Made by a program: the position numbers and the translations under genes
Assembly (NCBI RefSeq): GCF_014803385.1
Contig: NZ_JACYFC010000005.1
Location: 1 to 64,000, forward strand
Direction: 5' to 3'
Source: Marinomonas colpomeniae
GTDB taxonomy: Bacteria; Pseudomonadota; Gammaproteobacteria; Pseudomonadales; Marinomonadaceae
Length of the DNA stretch: 64,000 bases
Shown here: positions 16,670 through 26,187 of the stretch, one piece after another
Numbering within the stretch: position 1 is the stretch's first letter
How the letters are laid out: the number at the start of each line of letters is the position of its first letter
The notes under the pieces: generated by a model
The model's database searches: none
What the model was told of the DNA's origin: nothing
The model's input: only the letters and a program-made list of their open reading frames with translations

Positions 16670-17743
16670 TTGCTTCCTACGCACTTATCTAATCCAAATG
16701 ATCTTCAAACACTCACCGATGACATAAAATCATGGGCTGTCGAATTTGGCTTTGCCGAAGCGCGTATTGTTGAGCCTGATTTAGCCCAATATAAGGATGA
16801 GTTTAATAACTGGATTGATAAACAATATCACGCAGGAATGGATTACCTAGCTAATCATGGTGATATGCGGTTTTACCCAGAACAACTTCACCCTGGCACC
16901 CGTCGCGTTATTTCCCTACGTATGCATTATTTACCTCAGTCAGTAGAAACAGTTGAGCGCTTAAAAACCAAAGAAAAAGCTTACATTGCTCGTTATGCCT
17001 TAGGCCGAGACTATCACAAACTTATTCGTAAGCGCCTTACTCAATTAGCTAAGAAAATCGAGCAAGAAGTGGGTGATCACGGTTATCGTGCGTTTGTAGA
17101 CAGTGCACCAATATTAGAACGCCAAATTGCCGAGCAAGCTGGCATGGGCTGGATTGGGAAAAATACGTTATTACTTACTCCGAAAGCGGGTAGCTGGTTT
17201 TTACTGGGAGAAATATTCACTAACCTCCCTCTTCCTGTTGATAAACCAACTGAAACTCGACATTGCGGAAGTTGCACAGCTTGTCTCACACAATGCCCAA
17301 CAGATGCATTTGTTGAACCTTGGGTGCTGGATGCTGGTAAATGTATTTCTTACTTAACCATTGAACACAAAGGCGCTATCCCAGAACCTTTGCGTAGCAA
17401 AATGGGAAATCGTATTTTTGGCTGTGACGATTGTCAGTTAGTTTGCCCATGGACTAAATTTGCGAAACACACGGAAGAAGACGATTTTCAACCAAGACAT
17501 AATTTAGATTCTGCTGATTTGATTGAATTATTTGAATGGGACGAAGCAACTTTTCTAAAAAACACCGAAGGTTCTCCGATTAGACGAACGGGTTACGAGA
17601 ACTGGCAAAGGAATATCGCGGTTGCCTTAGGTAATGCACCAACCAATAACGCAACCATTAAGACACTAGAAAACGCCCTCCCCCATGCATCCGATTTGGT
17701 AAAGGAACATATAGTCTGGGCGCTTGCACAGCATCATTCTTAG
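16670..17743 (+). CDS. queG: Epoxyqueuosine reductase
   Basis: About 357 residues. A cobalamin and [4Fe-4S] enzyme for the last step of queuosine formation in tRNA. The catalytic Asp lies in VDSAPILER (Asp144). Two ferredoxin-like clusters are visible: CGSCTACLTQC (Cys199-209) and CDDCQLVCP (Cys252-259), with Cys225. A C-terminal HEAT-like region follows (NWQRNIAVALGNAP). The start is the uncommon TTG at 16670 with no good ribosome site, just after a strong hairpin, so initiation may be weak or regulated; no alternative ATG lies near. Confidence 0.93.
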   Translation: MLPTHLSNPNDLQTLTDDIKSWAVEFGFAEARIVEPDLAQYKDEFNNWIDKQYHAGMDYLANHGDMRFYPEQLHPGTRRVISLRMHYLPQSVETVERLKTKEKAYIARYALGRDYHKLIRKRLTQLAKKIEQEVGDHGYRAFVDSAPILERQIAEQAGMGWIGKNTLLLTPKAGSWFLLGEIFTNLPLPVDKPTETRHCGSCTACLTQCPTDAFVEPWVLDAGKCISYLTIEHKGAIPEPLRSKMGNRIFGCDDCQLVCPWTKFAKHTEEDDFQPRHNLDSADLIELFEWDEATFLKNTEGSPIRRTGYENWQRNIAVALGNAPTNNATIKTLENALPHASDLVKEHIVWALAQHHS

Positions 17744-17774
17744 CAAGAGAACTAACAACTAAGATTAACCAATC

Positions 17775-18638
17775 CTATTCAGGAAGATACCTTAGTAACC
17801 CTTCTTGAGCGGTAGACGCGACCAGCTCCCCTTTTCTATTAAATATTTGCCCACGTACAAAACCACGAGATGCGCTCGTCGAAGGAGATTCTGCCACATA
17901 GAGCAGCCAATCATCTAAACGAAAAGGTCGATGAAACCAAATAGAATGATCTAAGCTCGCAATATTAAGATGAGGATTGCCAATTGAAATTCCGTGAGGT
18001 GTTAGTGCCGTTTCAATAAACCCATAATCGGTTGTATAAGCCAACATAGATTGATGCACTAATTCGTCATCTGGTAGTGCCGCTACGCTGCGAATCCACA
18101 TATGACGTTTCGCAATACCTGGCCGTGGTCGAAAAGGGTTATGATTTTCAACGATTCGATATTCGATTGGCCTTTCTGCTGTAAACAGCGCCCTAACCTT
18201 GTCTGGAATTTCATCGGCATGTTTTCTATAAAGCGATAATTCAGATTGAAATGATTCAGGTCCAGGCACATTAGGCATAGTTTCATGATGATCTAACCCA
18301 ACTTCTACTATGTGAAAGGATACCGTCATCACAAGAATGCTTTTGCCTGCTTGTGATGCTGTTACACGTCTTACGCTAAAGCTTCCACCATCACGAACTA
18401 TTTCCACATCATATTCAATAGGGTGAATCGTGTCTCCAGGTCTAAGAAAATAGCAATGTAGGGAATGGGGAAACCGCCCTTCTACAGTTTGAGCCGCTGC
18501 ACTAAGGCCTTGTCCCACAACTTGACCGCCAAATAATTTTGGATAACCAATGTCCTGACTCCGACCAATAAATTGGTTTTCTGAGACACGTTCCAATTTC
18601 AACAAATCTATCAGATTACCTACAACTTGATTCAACAT
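17775..18638 (-). CDS. tesB: Acyl-CoA thioesterase II
   Basis: 287 residues, a tandem hot-dog fold TesB enzyme that hydrolyses medium- and long-chain acyl-CoA. The N-terminal block (YPKLFGGQVVGQGLSAAAQTVEG) and C-terminal block (LASLDHSIWFHRPFRLDDWLLY) are characteristic; Asp in LDHSIWFH is the expected catalytic residue. It is convergent with queG and divergent from moaA. ATG is preceded by AGGAG. Cellular role of TesB enzymes is still loosely defined. Confidence 0.95.
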   Translation of the reverse strand: MLNQVVGNLIDLLKLERVSENQFIGRSQDIGYPKLFGGQVVGQGLSAAAQTVEGRFPHSLHCYFLRPGDTIHPIEYDVEIVRDGGSFSVRRVTASQAGKSILVMTVSFHIVEVGLDHHETMPNVPGPESFQSELSLYRKHADEIPDKVRALFTAERPIEYRIVENHNPFRPRPGIAKRHMWIRSVAALPDDELVHQSMLAYTTDYGFIETALTPHGISIGNPHLNIASLDHSIWFHRPFRLDDWLLYVAESPSTSASRGFVRGQIFNRKGELVASTAQEGLLRYLPE

Positions 18639-18790
18639 GTTTCTCCTATGTTAAATAAAAACATCTGTATTATGGCGCCTTTTTTACGAGTGCTTTAATA
18701 AGAAATTCACCTAGATTGAAAATAGCATTAATAAATATTATTTAAATCTTTTTACTACTTTGCTAAATAGAGCGTTTTTTGCTTTGATAG

Positions 18791-18816
18791 TCACCTATCT
18801 TGCGAGGTGATTTTTT
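18791..18816 (+). promoter_or_regulatory. Hairpin covering the moaA ribosome-binding site
   Basis: TCACCT (18791-18796) pairs with AGGTGA (18805-18810), which contains the moaA Shine-Dalgarno, and six T follow (18811-18816) right up to the TTG start. The same element could therefore sequester the ribosome site or act as a weak terminator. A regulatory role is inferred. Confidence 0.5.
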
Positions 18817-19810
18817 GATAACGGACGCTCTAATCGACCCATTTGGTCGAAAAATAGACTATTTACGCATTTCGGTTACCGATAGGTGTGATTTCCGCTG
18901 TACCTATTGCATGGACGAAGATGCTTCTTTTTTATCAAGAGAACACATCTTATCTTTAGAAGAAATAGTCCATGTAGCAAAAACCTTTATCGCTATGGGC
19001 ACCAAGCATATTCGTATCACAGGCGGAGAGCCATTAGTCCGTAAAAATGTATTATGGGCTCTGGAACAAATAGCCAATACAGAAGGTTTAGAAGAGCTAA
19101 CCATAACCACTAATGGCTCTCAACTTTCTAAAATGGCAAAAGACTTGCTCAATGCTGGCGTATCACGAATCAATATCAGCCTCGATACTTTAAAACGAGA
19201 TCGTTTCTTAGCGTTGACACGAAAAGACAAATTTCAACAAGTGATTGATGGCATTGAAGTCGCTAGCCAGCTTCCATTTAAACGGGTAAAAATTAACGCT
19301 GTTATGTTAAAAAATCATAATGACGATGAGCTATATGATCTAGCCAAATTTTCACTCGACCGAAACATGGACATCAGCTTTATTGAAGAAATGCCCTTAG
19401 GCGCCATTAGTGACCATAATCGAGCAGAAACCTATTTATCCAGTGATGATGTCATTGATCAACTTAGTCAGCATTACTCACTAACCCCAAGCGATATTAA
19501 GACTGGTGGCCCAACACGCTATTACCATGTTGATGGGTCAAGTCACAAAATTGGCGTCATTTCACCTCATAGTCATAATTTTTGTGATACTTGTAATAGA
19601 ATTCGGCTCACTGTTGAAGGCCGATTATTACTCTGCTTAGGCAACGAACACTCTAAAGATTTAAAAAGTGTTATTCGCAATACATCACCAAACTCAGGCG
19701 CATTAGAAAGCGCCATAATTGAAGCGCTTGCACTTAAACCTCAACAACATCACTTTAATCTAGATGAAGCCCCTCAAATTTTACGCTTTATGAGCGCAAC
19801 AGGAGGCTAA
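18815..19810 (+). CDS. moaA: GTP 3',8-cyclase MoaA
   Basis: About 331 residues. A radical-SAM enzyme that begins molybdenum cofactor synthesis by converting GTP to 3',8-cyclo-GTP. The N-terminal cluster CDFRCTYC (Cys25, 29, 32), the C-terminal cluster CDTCNRIRLT..CLG and the C-terminal Gly-Gly are all present. I start at TTG 18815, which follows GAGGTGA at the right distance and lines up with the family N-terminus; another TTG at 18800 would place the ribosome site inside the gene. First gene of moaA-moaB-moeA. The cofactor would serve MsrP among others. Confidence 0.95.
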   Translation: MITDALIDPFGRKIDYLRISVTDRCDFRCTYCMDEDASFLSREHILSLEEIVHVAKTFIAMGTKHIRITGGEPLVRKNVLWALEQIANTEGLEELTITTNGSQLSKMAKDLLNAGVSRINISLDTLKRDRFLALTRKDKFQQVIDGIEVASQLPFKRVKINAVMLKNHNDDELYDLAKFSLDRNMDISFIEEMPLGAISDHNRAETYLSSDDVIDQLSQHYSLTPSDIKTGGPTRYYHVDGSSHKIGVISPHSHNFCDTCNRIRLTVEGRLLLCLGNEHSKDLKSVIRNTSPNSGALESAIIEALALKPQQHHFNLDEAPQILRFMSATGG

Positions 19811-19822
19811 ATAAGGAACCCC

Positions 19823-20362
19823 ATGGCTAAAACACCTACTCCATTTCGTCCATTAAACATCAGCGTTTTAACGGTTTCTGACACTCGAACCATTGCTGAA
19901 GACACGTCTGGTAATGCATTAATTGAGCTGCTAGAGGCCGCTGGACATACACTACAAGAAAGAACCTTAGTTAAAGACGATGTGTATCAAATGCGTGCCG
20001 TTGTTTCACAATGGATTGCAGACAAGGACACTCATGTTGTTTTAATTACCGGTGGCACAGGTTTCTATTCAAGAGACAGTACACCAGAAGCCATGATGCC
20101 TTTATTCGATAAAACCATCGAAGGCTTTGGTGAATTGTTTAGACATATTTCATACCTAGAAATTGGTACTTCAACCATTCAATCTCGTGCCGTAGCGGGA
20201 TTAGCCAATCAAACGCTTGTTTTTTGCTTACCGGGTTCAACAGGTGCATGTAAAACCGCATGGAACGGCATCTTAGAGGAGCAACTCAACGCATCACATC
20301 GTCCTTGTAACTTTGTCAGCATGCTCATAGGTCCTTATGAATCAAATCAACACGAGGCTTAA
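19823..20362 (+). CDS. moaB: Molybdenum cofactor biosynthesis protein MoaB
   Basis: 179 residues of the MogA/MoaB fold, which adenylylates molybdopterin or a paralogous substrate. The [15 protein letters not shown] block is the family's substrate-binding signature. It lies 12 bases after moaA and 5 before moeA, so translation is likely coupled. In many proteobacteria MoaB is of the MogA type in function or of uncertain role; no separate mogA is in the window. Confidence 0.95.
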   Translation: MAKTPTPFRPLNISVLTVSDTRTIAEDTSGNALIELLEAAGHTLQERTLVKDDVYQMRAVVSQWIADKDTHVVLITGGTGFYSRDSTPEAMMPLFDKTIEGFGELFRHISYLEIGTSTIQSRAVAGLANQTLVFCLPGSTGACKTAWNGILEEQLNASHRPCNFVSMLIGPYESNQHEA

Positions 20363-20367
20363 ACCGA

Positions 20368-21561
20368 ATGTCTACATTACTTTCTTTTGACGATGCTTTA
20401 GAGGAAATAAAGCAGAAGGCCAGCGTTCGTGTTGCCGATCATTCAATTGGATTATCAAATTCGATTGGAAGAGTTCTGTCACAAGATATTGTTGCAGAGA
20501 TTTTTGTACCTCCTCACGATAACAGTGCGATGGATGGTTATGCTTTAACCATTGAAGATTGGCAAGCGGGGAAGCAATTCACTGTTAGTCAACGCATTGC
20601 AGCAGGTCAGGTAACTCAACCACTAACATCTGGAACATGCGCGCGTATTTTCACTGGTGCAAGTATTCCCGCTGGTGCCAATACCGTTGTCATGCAAGAG
20701 AATGTTCAGCTTATTAACGGTAAAGCAATATTTGATGAACAACCCAAACAAGGCAATAACATTCGCCCTAAAGGCCAAGATATAAAAGCTGGCCAAACGG
20801 TGATAAAAGCTGGGGACAAAATCACCTCTATGCACATTGGCTTATTGTCTAGTCTTGGCATTACTGACATCAGTGTTTATGCACCATTACGTGTTGGCAT
20901 ATTGACCACAGGTGACGAACTGATTCCAGCTGGAGAACAACTACAAGCAGGTCAAATTTTTAATTCTAACGGCCCAATGTTGAGTGCACTAGTGACTCAA
21001 GCTGGCCATGAAGTCACTCGGTGTTTACACGCAAAGGACACACTTGAGGAGACAGAAACAGCTTTAAGAACATTAATGCTATCTTGTGATGTAGTCCTTT
21101 CATCAGGTGGTGTTTCAGTCGGTGAAGAAGATCATGTGAAAGGTGTGTTAGAGAAGCTTGGCACTGTGCATTTATGGAAAATTGCGATTAAGCCAGGCAA
21201 GCCACTTGTTCATGCAACATTAGAAGGCGTGCCTTTCCTTGGCTTACCGGGAAATCCAAGCTCGACACTCGTTACTTACCATTGGTTCGCTAGACTTTTA
21301 TTGTCTATTTGTTCGGGCCAAAAAGCCGAGCTGCCTCAATCTTATCTTGTAGACGTCGGTTTTAACCGTAGTAAAACCATTCAGCGTGATGAGTTTTTAC
21401 GTGTTTCTATTGGAGAGGATGGATTGGCATACGCTCACCCGCAACAAAGCTCAGGTGCCTTGCTTGCAGCCTGTGAGAGCCAAGGCTACCTACACATCAA
21501 AGCAAACACGCCAATTGAATACGGTTGTTCTTATTCTTTCTATCCTTTCTCTGGATTTTAA
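20368..21561 (+). CDS. moeA: Molybdopterin molybdenumtransferase MoeA
   Basis: 397 residues, full length. It inserts molybdate into adenylylated molybdopterin. Visible blocks are PPHDNSAMDGYAL (N-terminal), RIFTGASIPAGANTVVMQE, the MoCF domain LTTGDEL and SSGGVSVGEEDHVKGVL, and GLPGNPSSTLVT. Last gene of the moa-moe operon. A perfect AT-rich 12-base inverted repeat lies just past its stop. Confidence 0.96.
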   Translation: MSTLLSFDDALEEIKQKASVRVADHSIGLSNSIGRVLSQDIVAEIFVPPHDNSAMDGYALTIEDWQAGKQFTVSQRIAAGQVTQPLTSGTCARIFTGASIPAGANTVVMQENVQLINGKAIFDEQPKQGNNIRPKGQDIKAGQTVIKAGDKITSMHIGLLSSLGITDISVYAPLRVGILTTGDELIPAGEQLQAGQIFNSNGPMLSALVTQAGHEVTRCLHAKDTLEETETALRTLMLSCDVVLSSGGVSVGEEDHVKGVLEKLGTVHLWKIAIKPGKPLVHATLEGVPFLGLPGNPSSTLVTYHWFARLLLSICSGQKAELPQSYLVDVGFNRSKTIQRDEFLRVSIGEDGLAYAHPQQSSGALLAACESQGYLHIKANTPIEYGCSYSFYPFSGF

Positions 21562-21588
21562 TTTCATTCTTTTCCCATTACTCTTTTG

Positions 21589-21632
21589 GACTATAAATAG
21601 TGCACTAAATAAAATGTACGCTATTTATAGTC
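21589..21632. repeat. Perfect 12-base inverted repeat between moeA and serB
   Basis: GACTATAAATAG (21589-21600) and CTATTTATAGTC (21621-21632) around a 20-base loop, in the 126-base gap between convergent genes. There is no T run, so it is a weak terminator at best; it may be an operator or an RNA-stabilising stem. Confidence 0.5.
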
Positions 21633-21687
21633 TCATCAGACGTCGAAAAAGGTGAGAAAACGAAGAGATATGAAGCAGACAAAACAC

Positions 21688-22596
21688 TTAAGCGACTAAC
21701 TCTCGAATCTCGGCAGACGTCATTCCTAACAAATACAAAATACCTTCTAGCCCTAAATTATTCATCGGGCATGGCGCTTGCTTTCTGACTAAAGGTTTAG
21801 CATGCAAAGCCACACCTAAAGCGGCATGATTCAACATTAGAAGGTCATTGGCTCCATCACCACAAGCAATCGTCTGTTTCCAGTCGACTTGTTGCTGCTC
21901 TACAATTTTCGTCAATAGCACTTTCTTACGCTCACCATCGACAATTGGACCTAGATGCTTGCCGGTTAATGCGCCATTGTTAATTTCCAGTACATTCGCA
22001 TGAACTTCCGACATGCCATATTCTGCCTGTACACGATCTGCAAAATACGTAAAACCACCAGATAGAACAGCCGTATGCCATCCATAATGATGTAAGACAG
22101 CCATTAGAGTAGAAATGCCATCCATATGCTGGATTCTATTATAAACACCATCCATCACTTCACTACTCAGACCTTCAAGTAGCGCGAGGCGTTGAACAAA
22201 GCTTTCAACAAAATCAATTTCTCCACGCATAGCATTGGCCGTCACCGCAGAAATTTGCTCACCAATGCCAGCTTCCACAGCAAGCTCATCCATTACTTCT
22301 GCTTTAATAAGAGTTGAGTCCATATCAAACACAGCAACACCAGCTGTACGAATATCTAACATGCTGGATTGATAAATATGATCAATCCCAGTTTCATCAG
22401 CCAAAGCTAGTAATTCTGTTTTTATTAAGCTGTCATCAGCAACATTGTCTAGTGTTACTTGTGAAACGGTAATAGGATCTTTATTGTCTGTTAACAAACA
22501 AGTCGATCCTCTTAATCCGCGTTTGTCTAGCCACACATTAAATTGCTCTAAGTATTCAGGGTTCAAAGAACCAATAAGGGTAATACTGGCAGACAT
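21688..22596 (-). CDS. serB: Phosphoserine phosphatase
   Basis: 302 residues. The last enzyme of serine synthesis, a HAD-superfamily phosphatase. The nucleophile motif DMDSTLI (91-97), the Ser of motif II (LSGGFTYF), and motif III (IACGDGANDLLML) are present, preceded by an N-terminal regulatory domain of about 80 residues. I start at ATG 22596, with TAGGAG upstream; a 20-codon extension in frame has no support. It is divergent from the SMP_2-type membrane protein, an arrangement also known in other gammaproteobacteria (serB next to ytjB/smp). Confidence 0.96.
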   Translation of the reverse strand: MSASITLIGSLNPEYLEQFNVWLDKRGLRGSTCLLTDNKDPITVSQVTLDNVADDSLIKTELLALADETGIDHIYQSSMLDIRTAGVAVFDMDSTLIKAEVMDELAVEAGIGEQISAVTANAMRGEIDFVESFVQRLALLEGLSSEVMDGVYNRIQHMDGISTLMAVLHHYGWHTAVLSGGFTYFADRVQAEYGMSEVHANVLEINNGALTGKHLGPIVDGERKKVLLTKIVEQQQVDWKQTIACGDGANDLLMLNHAALGVALHAKPLVRKQAPCPMNNLGLEGILYLLGMTSAEIRELVA

Positions 22597-22742
22597 AAAC
22601 ACTCCTAATTCAATAAGACGCCTACTATAGCAAATCGTTTTCTTTTCGCTAAGCACCTGTTCTACTTTAAAGAATTCAGAAAACAGCCGTTATGATGTGT
22701 ATACTTCAGTAATTGTTCGACGTCTTATCCCAAAGGAAGTGA

Positions 22743-24212
22743 ATGGACACCCAACCAAAAACGAAGACCCTTAGTCCTTTTATACGCAAAAGGTTAAGCG
22801 CTTCAGTAATCATGATTACTACTTTTGTCTCATTGATGATTCTTACCGTATGCATTTTTTGGTACACAATGACCAATGCATTAGGCAATTACTTATCTCA
22901 ACAAACTGAGGTTTTAGGCAGTAGCCTAGCTACTCAGGCTGCGTTTAACGCGACACAATCAATCCTAACTAATGACTTATTAAGCCTAAATGTACTGCTC
23001 AATCGTTTAGTTGTGGACGACAACATCTTAAGCGCTCGGGTCTACAACAAGAAGGATGAGCTACTCGCTGAAGCAGACAGTGGTTCCGCAGGAACTCAAT
23101 CAGAACAAGACTTTCGTTTAAACGATAAACGTCGAGTATACAGCTCTAGCATAAAATTCAGAGATGAGATTGTCGGGCATGTACTTATCACGCTAGATAA
23201 AACACCTGCTCAAGCAACCTTACAGCATCTAAACCATTTACTTATTGGTGTCGCCATTTTCATCTGTGCGATTGCCTTGCTGGTTATCACCTTAGTCACA
23301 AAATGGCTATTTAACCCAATCAGCCAAGCAGCGAACGCTTTAGTCTCTTATACTTTAGGTCATGAAATTTCTTCTATTACAGCACCTATGTATAAAGAAG
23401 GCAGAGAGGTATGTGATGCTGTGTCTAAGATCCAACATATAAAACGACCGAAAAAGGCATTAACTAAGCCTGTTGAAGCATCACTTAAAACCGATTTATT
23501 AAGTACAGAGCAATTAGGTACAAACGATCTAACAGAGACAAAAACTCCAACAGAAGCGCAATTTGAAATTAACTTTGATGCTATTTTTGAAGAGTCAAAA
23601 CAACGCAGCTGTATTCTTTATTTTGATATCCTTAATCTAGAAAAATGGCATGAGGGTATGACACCTCTGCAAGTCTCTAACTTATTAACGCCTATATATA
23701 GAGCTATATTCCAAGCGAGTGAAGCCTACCTAGGACAAGTACATCAATATAAAAATGATTCCGCCATCATCTTATTCAGCGCCATCAATAGTGAAGATAA
23801 CCTTTATATAGATGCCGTCAGCACTGCTCAATTATTTTTAGGATTAATAGACAAGTTATTAGAGAATGAGCTTTACGCGGATACGCCAAAACTAAACTTC
23901 CATTTAGGACTTCACCAAGGCAATACCAATGTTACTCATATGGTAAAAGAAGATACTTTTGAACCTGAAAAAATAGAAACGCTAATACAGAATATAGTTC
24001 AAATGAGCCAGTCAGAAAGTATCAACAAACTAGTTATTAGTAATGACATTTTTACATTACCACATATACAAAATCGCGTTTTTTCTGGTCTTCCTGAAAT
24101 AATAGAAGTGGAAGATAAAGAGATTTTGGCTTATGAAGTCAAAGGTATGTCGGACAAATATAAGAAACAAATTCAACAACATATCAGTCAAATTGTAGGT
24201 TCTGAAGAATAA
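22743..24212 (+). CDS. SMP_2/YtjB-type membrane protein with a degenerate cyclase-like C-terminal domain
   Basis: 489 residues. An N-terminal membrane segment (about 21-43), a periplasmic loop (45-165) and a second membrane segment (166-187) resemble E. coli YtjB/Smp, which also lies divergent to serB but is less than half as long. The remaining 300 residues are cytoplasmic. The part from about 285 (CILYFDILNLEKW.. and later LNFHLGLHQGN) has the layout of a class-III nucleotide cyclase domain but lacks the obvious metal-binding aspartate pair, so I infer a non-catalytic regulatory role. Substrate and function are unknown. It is followed by a terminator shared with rpoS. Confidence 0.7.
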   Translation: MDTQPKTKTLSPFIRKRLSASVIMITTFVSLMILTVCIFWYTMTNALGNYLSQQTEVLGSSLATQAAFNATQSILTNDLLSLNVLLNRLVVDDNILSARVYNKKDELLAEADSGSAGTQSEQDFRLNDKRRVYSSSIKFRDEIVGHVLITLDKTPAQATLQHLNHLLIGVAIFICAIALLVITLVTKWLFNPISQAANALVSYTLGHEISSITAPMYKEGREVCDAVSKIQHIKRPKKALTKPVEASLKTDLLSTEQLGTNDLTETKTPTEAQFEINFDAIFEESKQRSCILYFDILNLEKWHEGMTPLQVSNLLTPIYRAIFQASEAYLGQVHQYKNDSAIILFSAINSEDNLYIDAVSTAQLFLGLIDKLLENELYADTPKLNFHLGLHQGNTNVTHMVKEDTFEPEKIETLIQNIVQMSQSESINKLVISNDIFTLPHIQNRVFSGLPEIIEVEDKEILAYEVKGMSDKYKKQIQQHISQIVGSEE

Positions 24213-24218
24213 AGACTA

Positions 24219-24257
24219 GTTATAAAAAAACCCGTCGGACGGGTTTTTTTATAACTA
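24219..24257. terminator. Bidirectional terminator between the SMP_2-type gene and rpoS
   Basis: A 39-base almost perfect palindrome: AGTTATAAAAAAA, CCCGTC / GACGGG, TTTTTTTATAACT. It serves both convergent genes. Confidence 0.9.
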
Positions 24258-24272
24258 ATCAATAACAATTCA

Positions 24273-25271
24273 TTAGCTATCTAAACTAATGACATCATCT
24301 AGTGAAAGGCCTTCTTTGTCCATTATCAAACGCAGCTTGCGCAGTGCTTCCACTTGAATTTGACGTACACGCTCTCTCGTTAATCCAATCTCTGCACCGA
24401 CATGTTCGAGAGTACTAGCTTCGTGTCCTCGTAAGCCAAATCGACGAGTAATAACATCACGTTGCTTATCACTCAACTCATCAAGCCAATGTTCTATACC
24501 TTGAAGTACATCACCGTCTTGTCGATCTGCTTCTGGGCCTTGATGAATATCGTCTGCTAAGACCTCTACAAGGCTCTTATCGTTGTTTTCCCCACCGAAC
24601 GTAGCATCTATAGAGCTGACACGCTCATTCAGTCGAAGCATCTTTTGAACGTCTTCAACTGGGCAGTCAAGCATATCTGCAATTTCTTCAGGGCTTGGCT
24701 CGTGATCCAATTTTTGAGTTAATTCTCGTGCGGCCCTTAAATATACATTGAGCTCTTTCACTACATGGATAGGCAAACGAATCGTTCTAGTTTGATTCAT
24801 GATGGCGCGCTCAATGGTTTGTCGAATCCACCAAGTAGCATAGGTTGAAAAGCGGAATCCGCGCTCTGGGTCAAACTTCTCTACGCCACGAATAAGTCCT
24901 AAATTGCCCTCTTCAATAAGGTCCAATAAAGACAAGCCTCGATTCAAATAACGACGTGATATTTTGACAACCAAACGTAAATTGCTTTCTATCATACGTT
25001 TACGAGCTTTCTCGTCACCCTTAAGAGAAAGGCGAGAAAAATACACTTCTTCTTCAGCAGTCAATAATGGCGAAAAACCGATTTCACTCAAATAAAGTTG
25101 AGTCACATCAAGGTTTCTTCCTACATCTTCTTCTGCATATCTTGCGCTAACCGCCGATTCAAACTCTTCATCAACGCCTTCTTCATCATAAGCGCCAATC
25201 CGTGTGTCGAGATTAAAATCTCCTGCAGTGGGTACTTTAGTTATTTCTTTTTCCATGTTGGCTAATTTCAT
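24273..25271 (-). CDS. rpoS: RNA polymerase sigma factor RpoS (sigma38)
   Basis: 332 residues. The stationary-phase and general stress sigma factor. Region 1.2 ([21 protein letters not shown]), region 2 ([27 protein letters not shown].. and [17 protein letters not shown]), region 3 and the region-4 helix-turn-helix ([20 protein letters not shown]) are intact. The ATG at 25271 has AGGAGGGG just upstream. It is downstream of nlpD, as in most gammaproteobacteria, where the main rpoS promoter lies inside nlpD. Confidence 0.98.
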   Translation of the reverse strand: MKLANMEKEITKVPTAGDFNLDTRIGAYDEEGVDEEFESAVSARYAEEDVGRNLDVTQLYLSEIGFSPLLTAEEEVYFSRLSLKGDEKARKRMIESNLRLVVKISRRYLNRGLSLLDLIEEGNLGLIRGVEKFDPERGFRFSTYATWWIRQTIERAIMNQTRTIRLPIHVVKELNVYLRAARELTQKLDHEPSPEEIADMLDCPVEDVQKMLRLNERVSSIDATFGGENNDKSLVEVLADDIHQGPEADRQDGDVLQGIEHWLDELSDKQRDVITRRFGLRGHEASTLEHVGAEIGLTRERVRQIQVEALRKLRLIMDKEGLSLDDVISLDS

Positions 25272-25302
25272 GTCCCCTCCTTAAAACGCTCATATCGCTT
25301 AA

Positions 25303-26145
25303 TTATTTTTTGGGCAACACATTTAATGGGTCTATTGGTTGTCCGTCTCGACGAACCTCAAAATGAAGTAAAGGTCTATCCTCACCTTTACCGCCAATCA
25401 CAGCAAGAGAATCACCTGCTTTCACATTTTGTTTTTCTTTGACTAATATTCGTTCGTTATATGCATAAGCACTTAGATAAACATCGTTGTGCTTCACAAT
25501 AACAAGGTTACCGTATCCAATAAGACCATTACCTGCATATACGACAGTTCCGTCTGCTGCTGCCTTCACCAAAGCGCCTTCAGCGGCTCTGATATCTATA
25601 CCTTTACTACTAACACCAGCATTTGAAAACCCCCTAGTGACACCACCGTCAACAGGCCAAGACCAATTCCCCACAGGTTTGTCATCTTTTGTATCTTTTT
25701 CAGCTACTTTTATTGGCTGTTTAGTTCTGCTTGGCAACTTAGTCGTAGTAGGTGTACTAGTGACTACAGGTGAGGTTGATCTAGTTGTTTTTGTTGAGTT
25801 ATTTGACGCATTAGAAATAGATTTTTTCGTACCTAATAAACGAATTTTTTGCTTAGGATAAATAACATAAGGCGCAGGAATACGATTCGACTGAGCTAAC
25901 TCTCTATAATCTAGACCATAACGAAAAGCGATAGAAAACAAGGTCTCACCACTCTGAACTCTATGGTATCCAGAAGCAGGAACCGAAGAAACTTTGGCAC
26001 TACTGGAGTCATAAGTTCGGTTACTTTTGGTTGAATAATGGAGTACATCATAAGAACATCCAGTTAATAAAAAGCATAAAAAAACAAACCGACTTATTGG
26101 CCAAGTTAGCCTTGTTAAATCATGATATTTAAAGAATCTGTACAA
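25303..26145 (-). CDS. nlpD: NlpD-like LysM/M23 lipoprotein, activator of septal amidases
   Basis: 280 residues. A lipoprotein signal ends in LLTGC (lipid Cys30); a LysM peptidoglycan-binding domain follows (about 60-103, HRVQSGETLFSIAFRYG), then a Thr/Ser/Lys-rich linker and a C-terminal M23 domain (about 165-278). The zinc ligands of active M23 peptidases are not conserved (GIDIRAAEGA in place of an H-containing motif), matching NlpD/EnvC proteins that activate amidases instead of cutting the wall. Start is TTG at 26145 with a weak ribosome site, the only option in frame. Upstream neighbour of rpoS. Confidence 0.9.
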   Translation of the reverse strand: MYRFFKYHDLTRLTWPISRFVFLCFLLTGCSYDVLHYSTKSNRTYDSSSAKVSSVPASGYHRVQSGETLFSIAFRYGLDYRELAQSNRIPAPYVIYPKQKIRLLGTKKSISNASNNSTKTTRSTSPVVTSTPTTTKLPSRTKQPIKVAEKDTKDDKPVGNWSWPVDGGVTRGFSNAGVSSKGIDIRAAEGALVKAAADGTVVYAGNGLIGYGNLVIVKHNDVYLSAYAYNERILVKEKQNVKAGDSLAVIGGKGEDRPLLHFEVRRDGQPIDPLNVLPKK

Positions 26146-26187
26146 GATAGTTTTCTACCCTAATAATCAGTTAACTGTAAATTATTT

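Noticed and set aside
22597..22656. 20-codon extension of serB
   Set aside because: The ATG at 22596 has a clear TAGGAG and matches the family start.
25303..26145. NlpD as an active M23 peptidase
   Set aside because: The zinc ligands are not conserved, as in known NlpD/EnvC activators.
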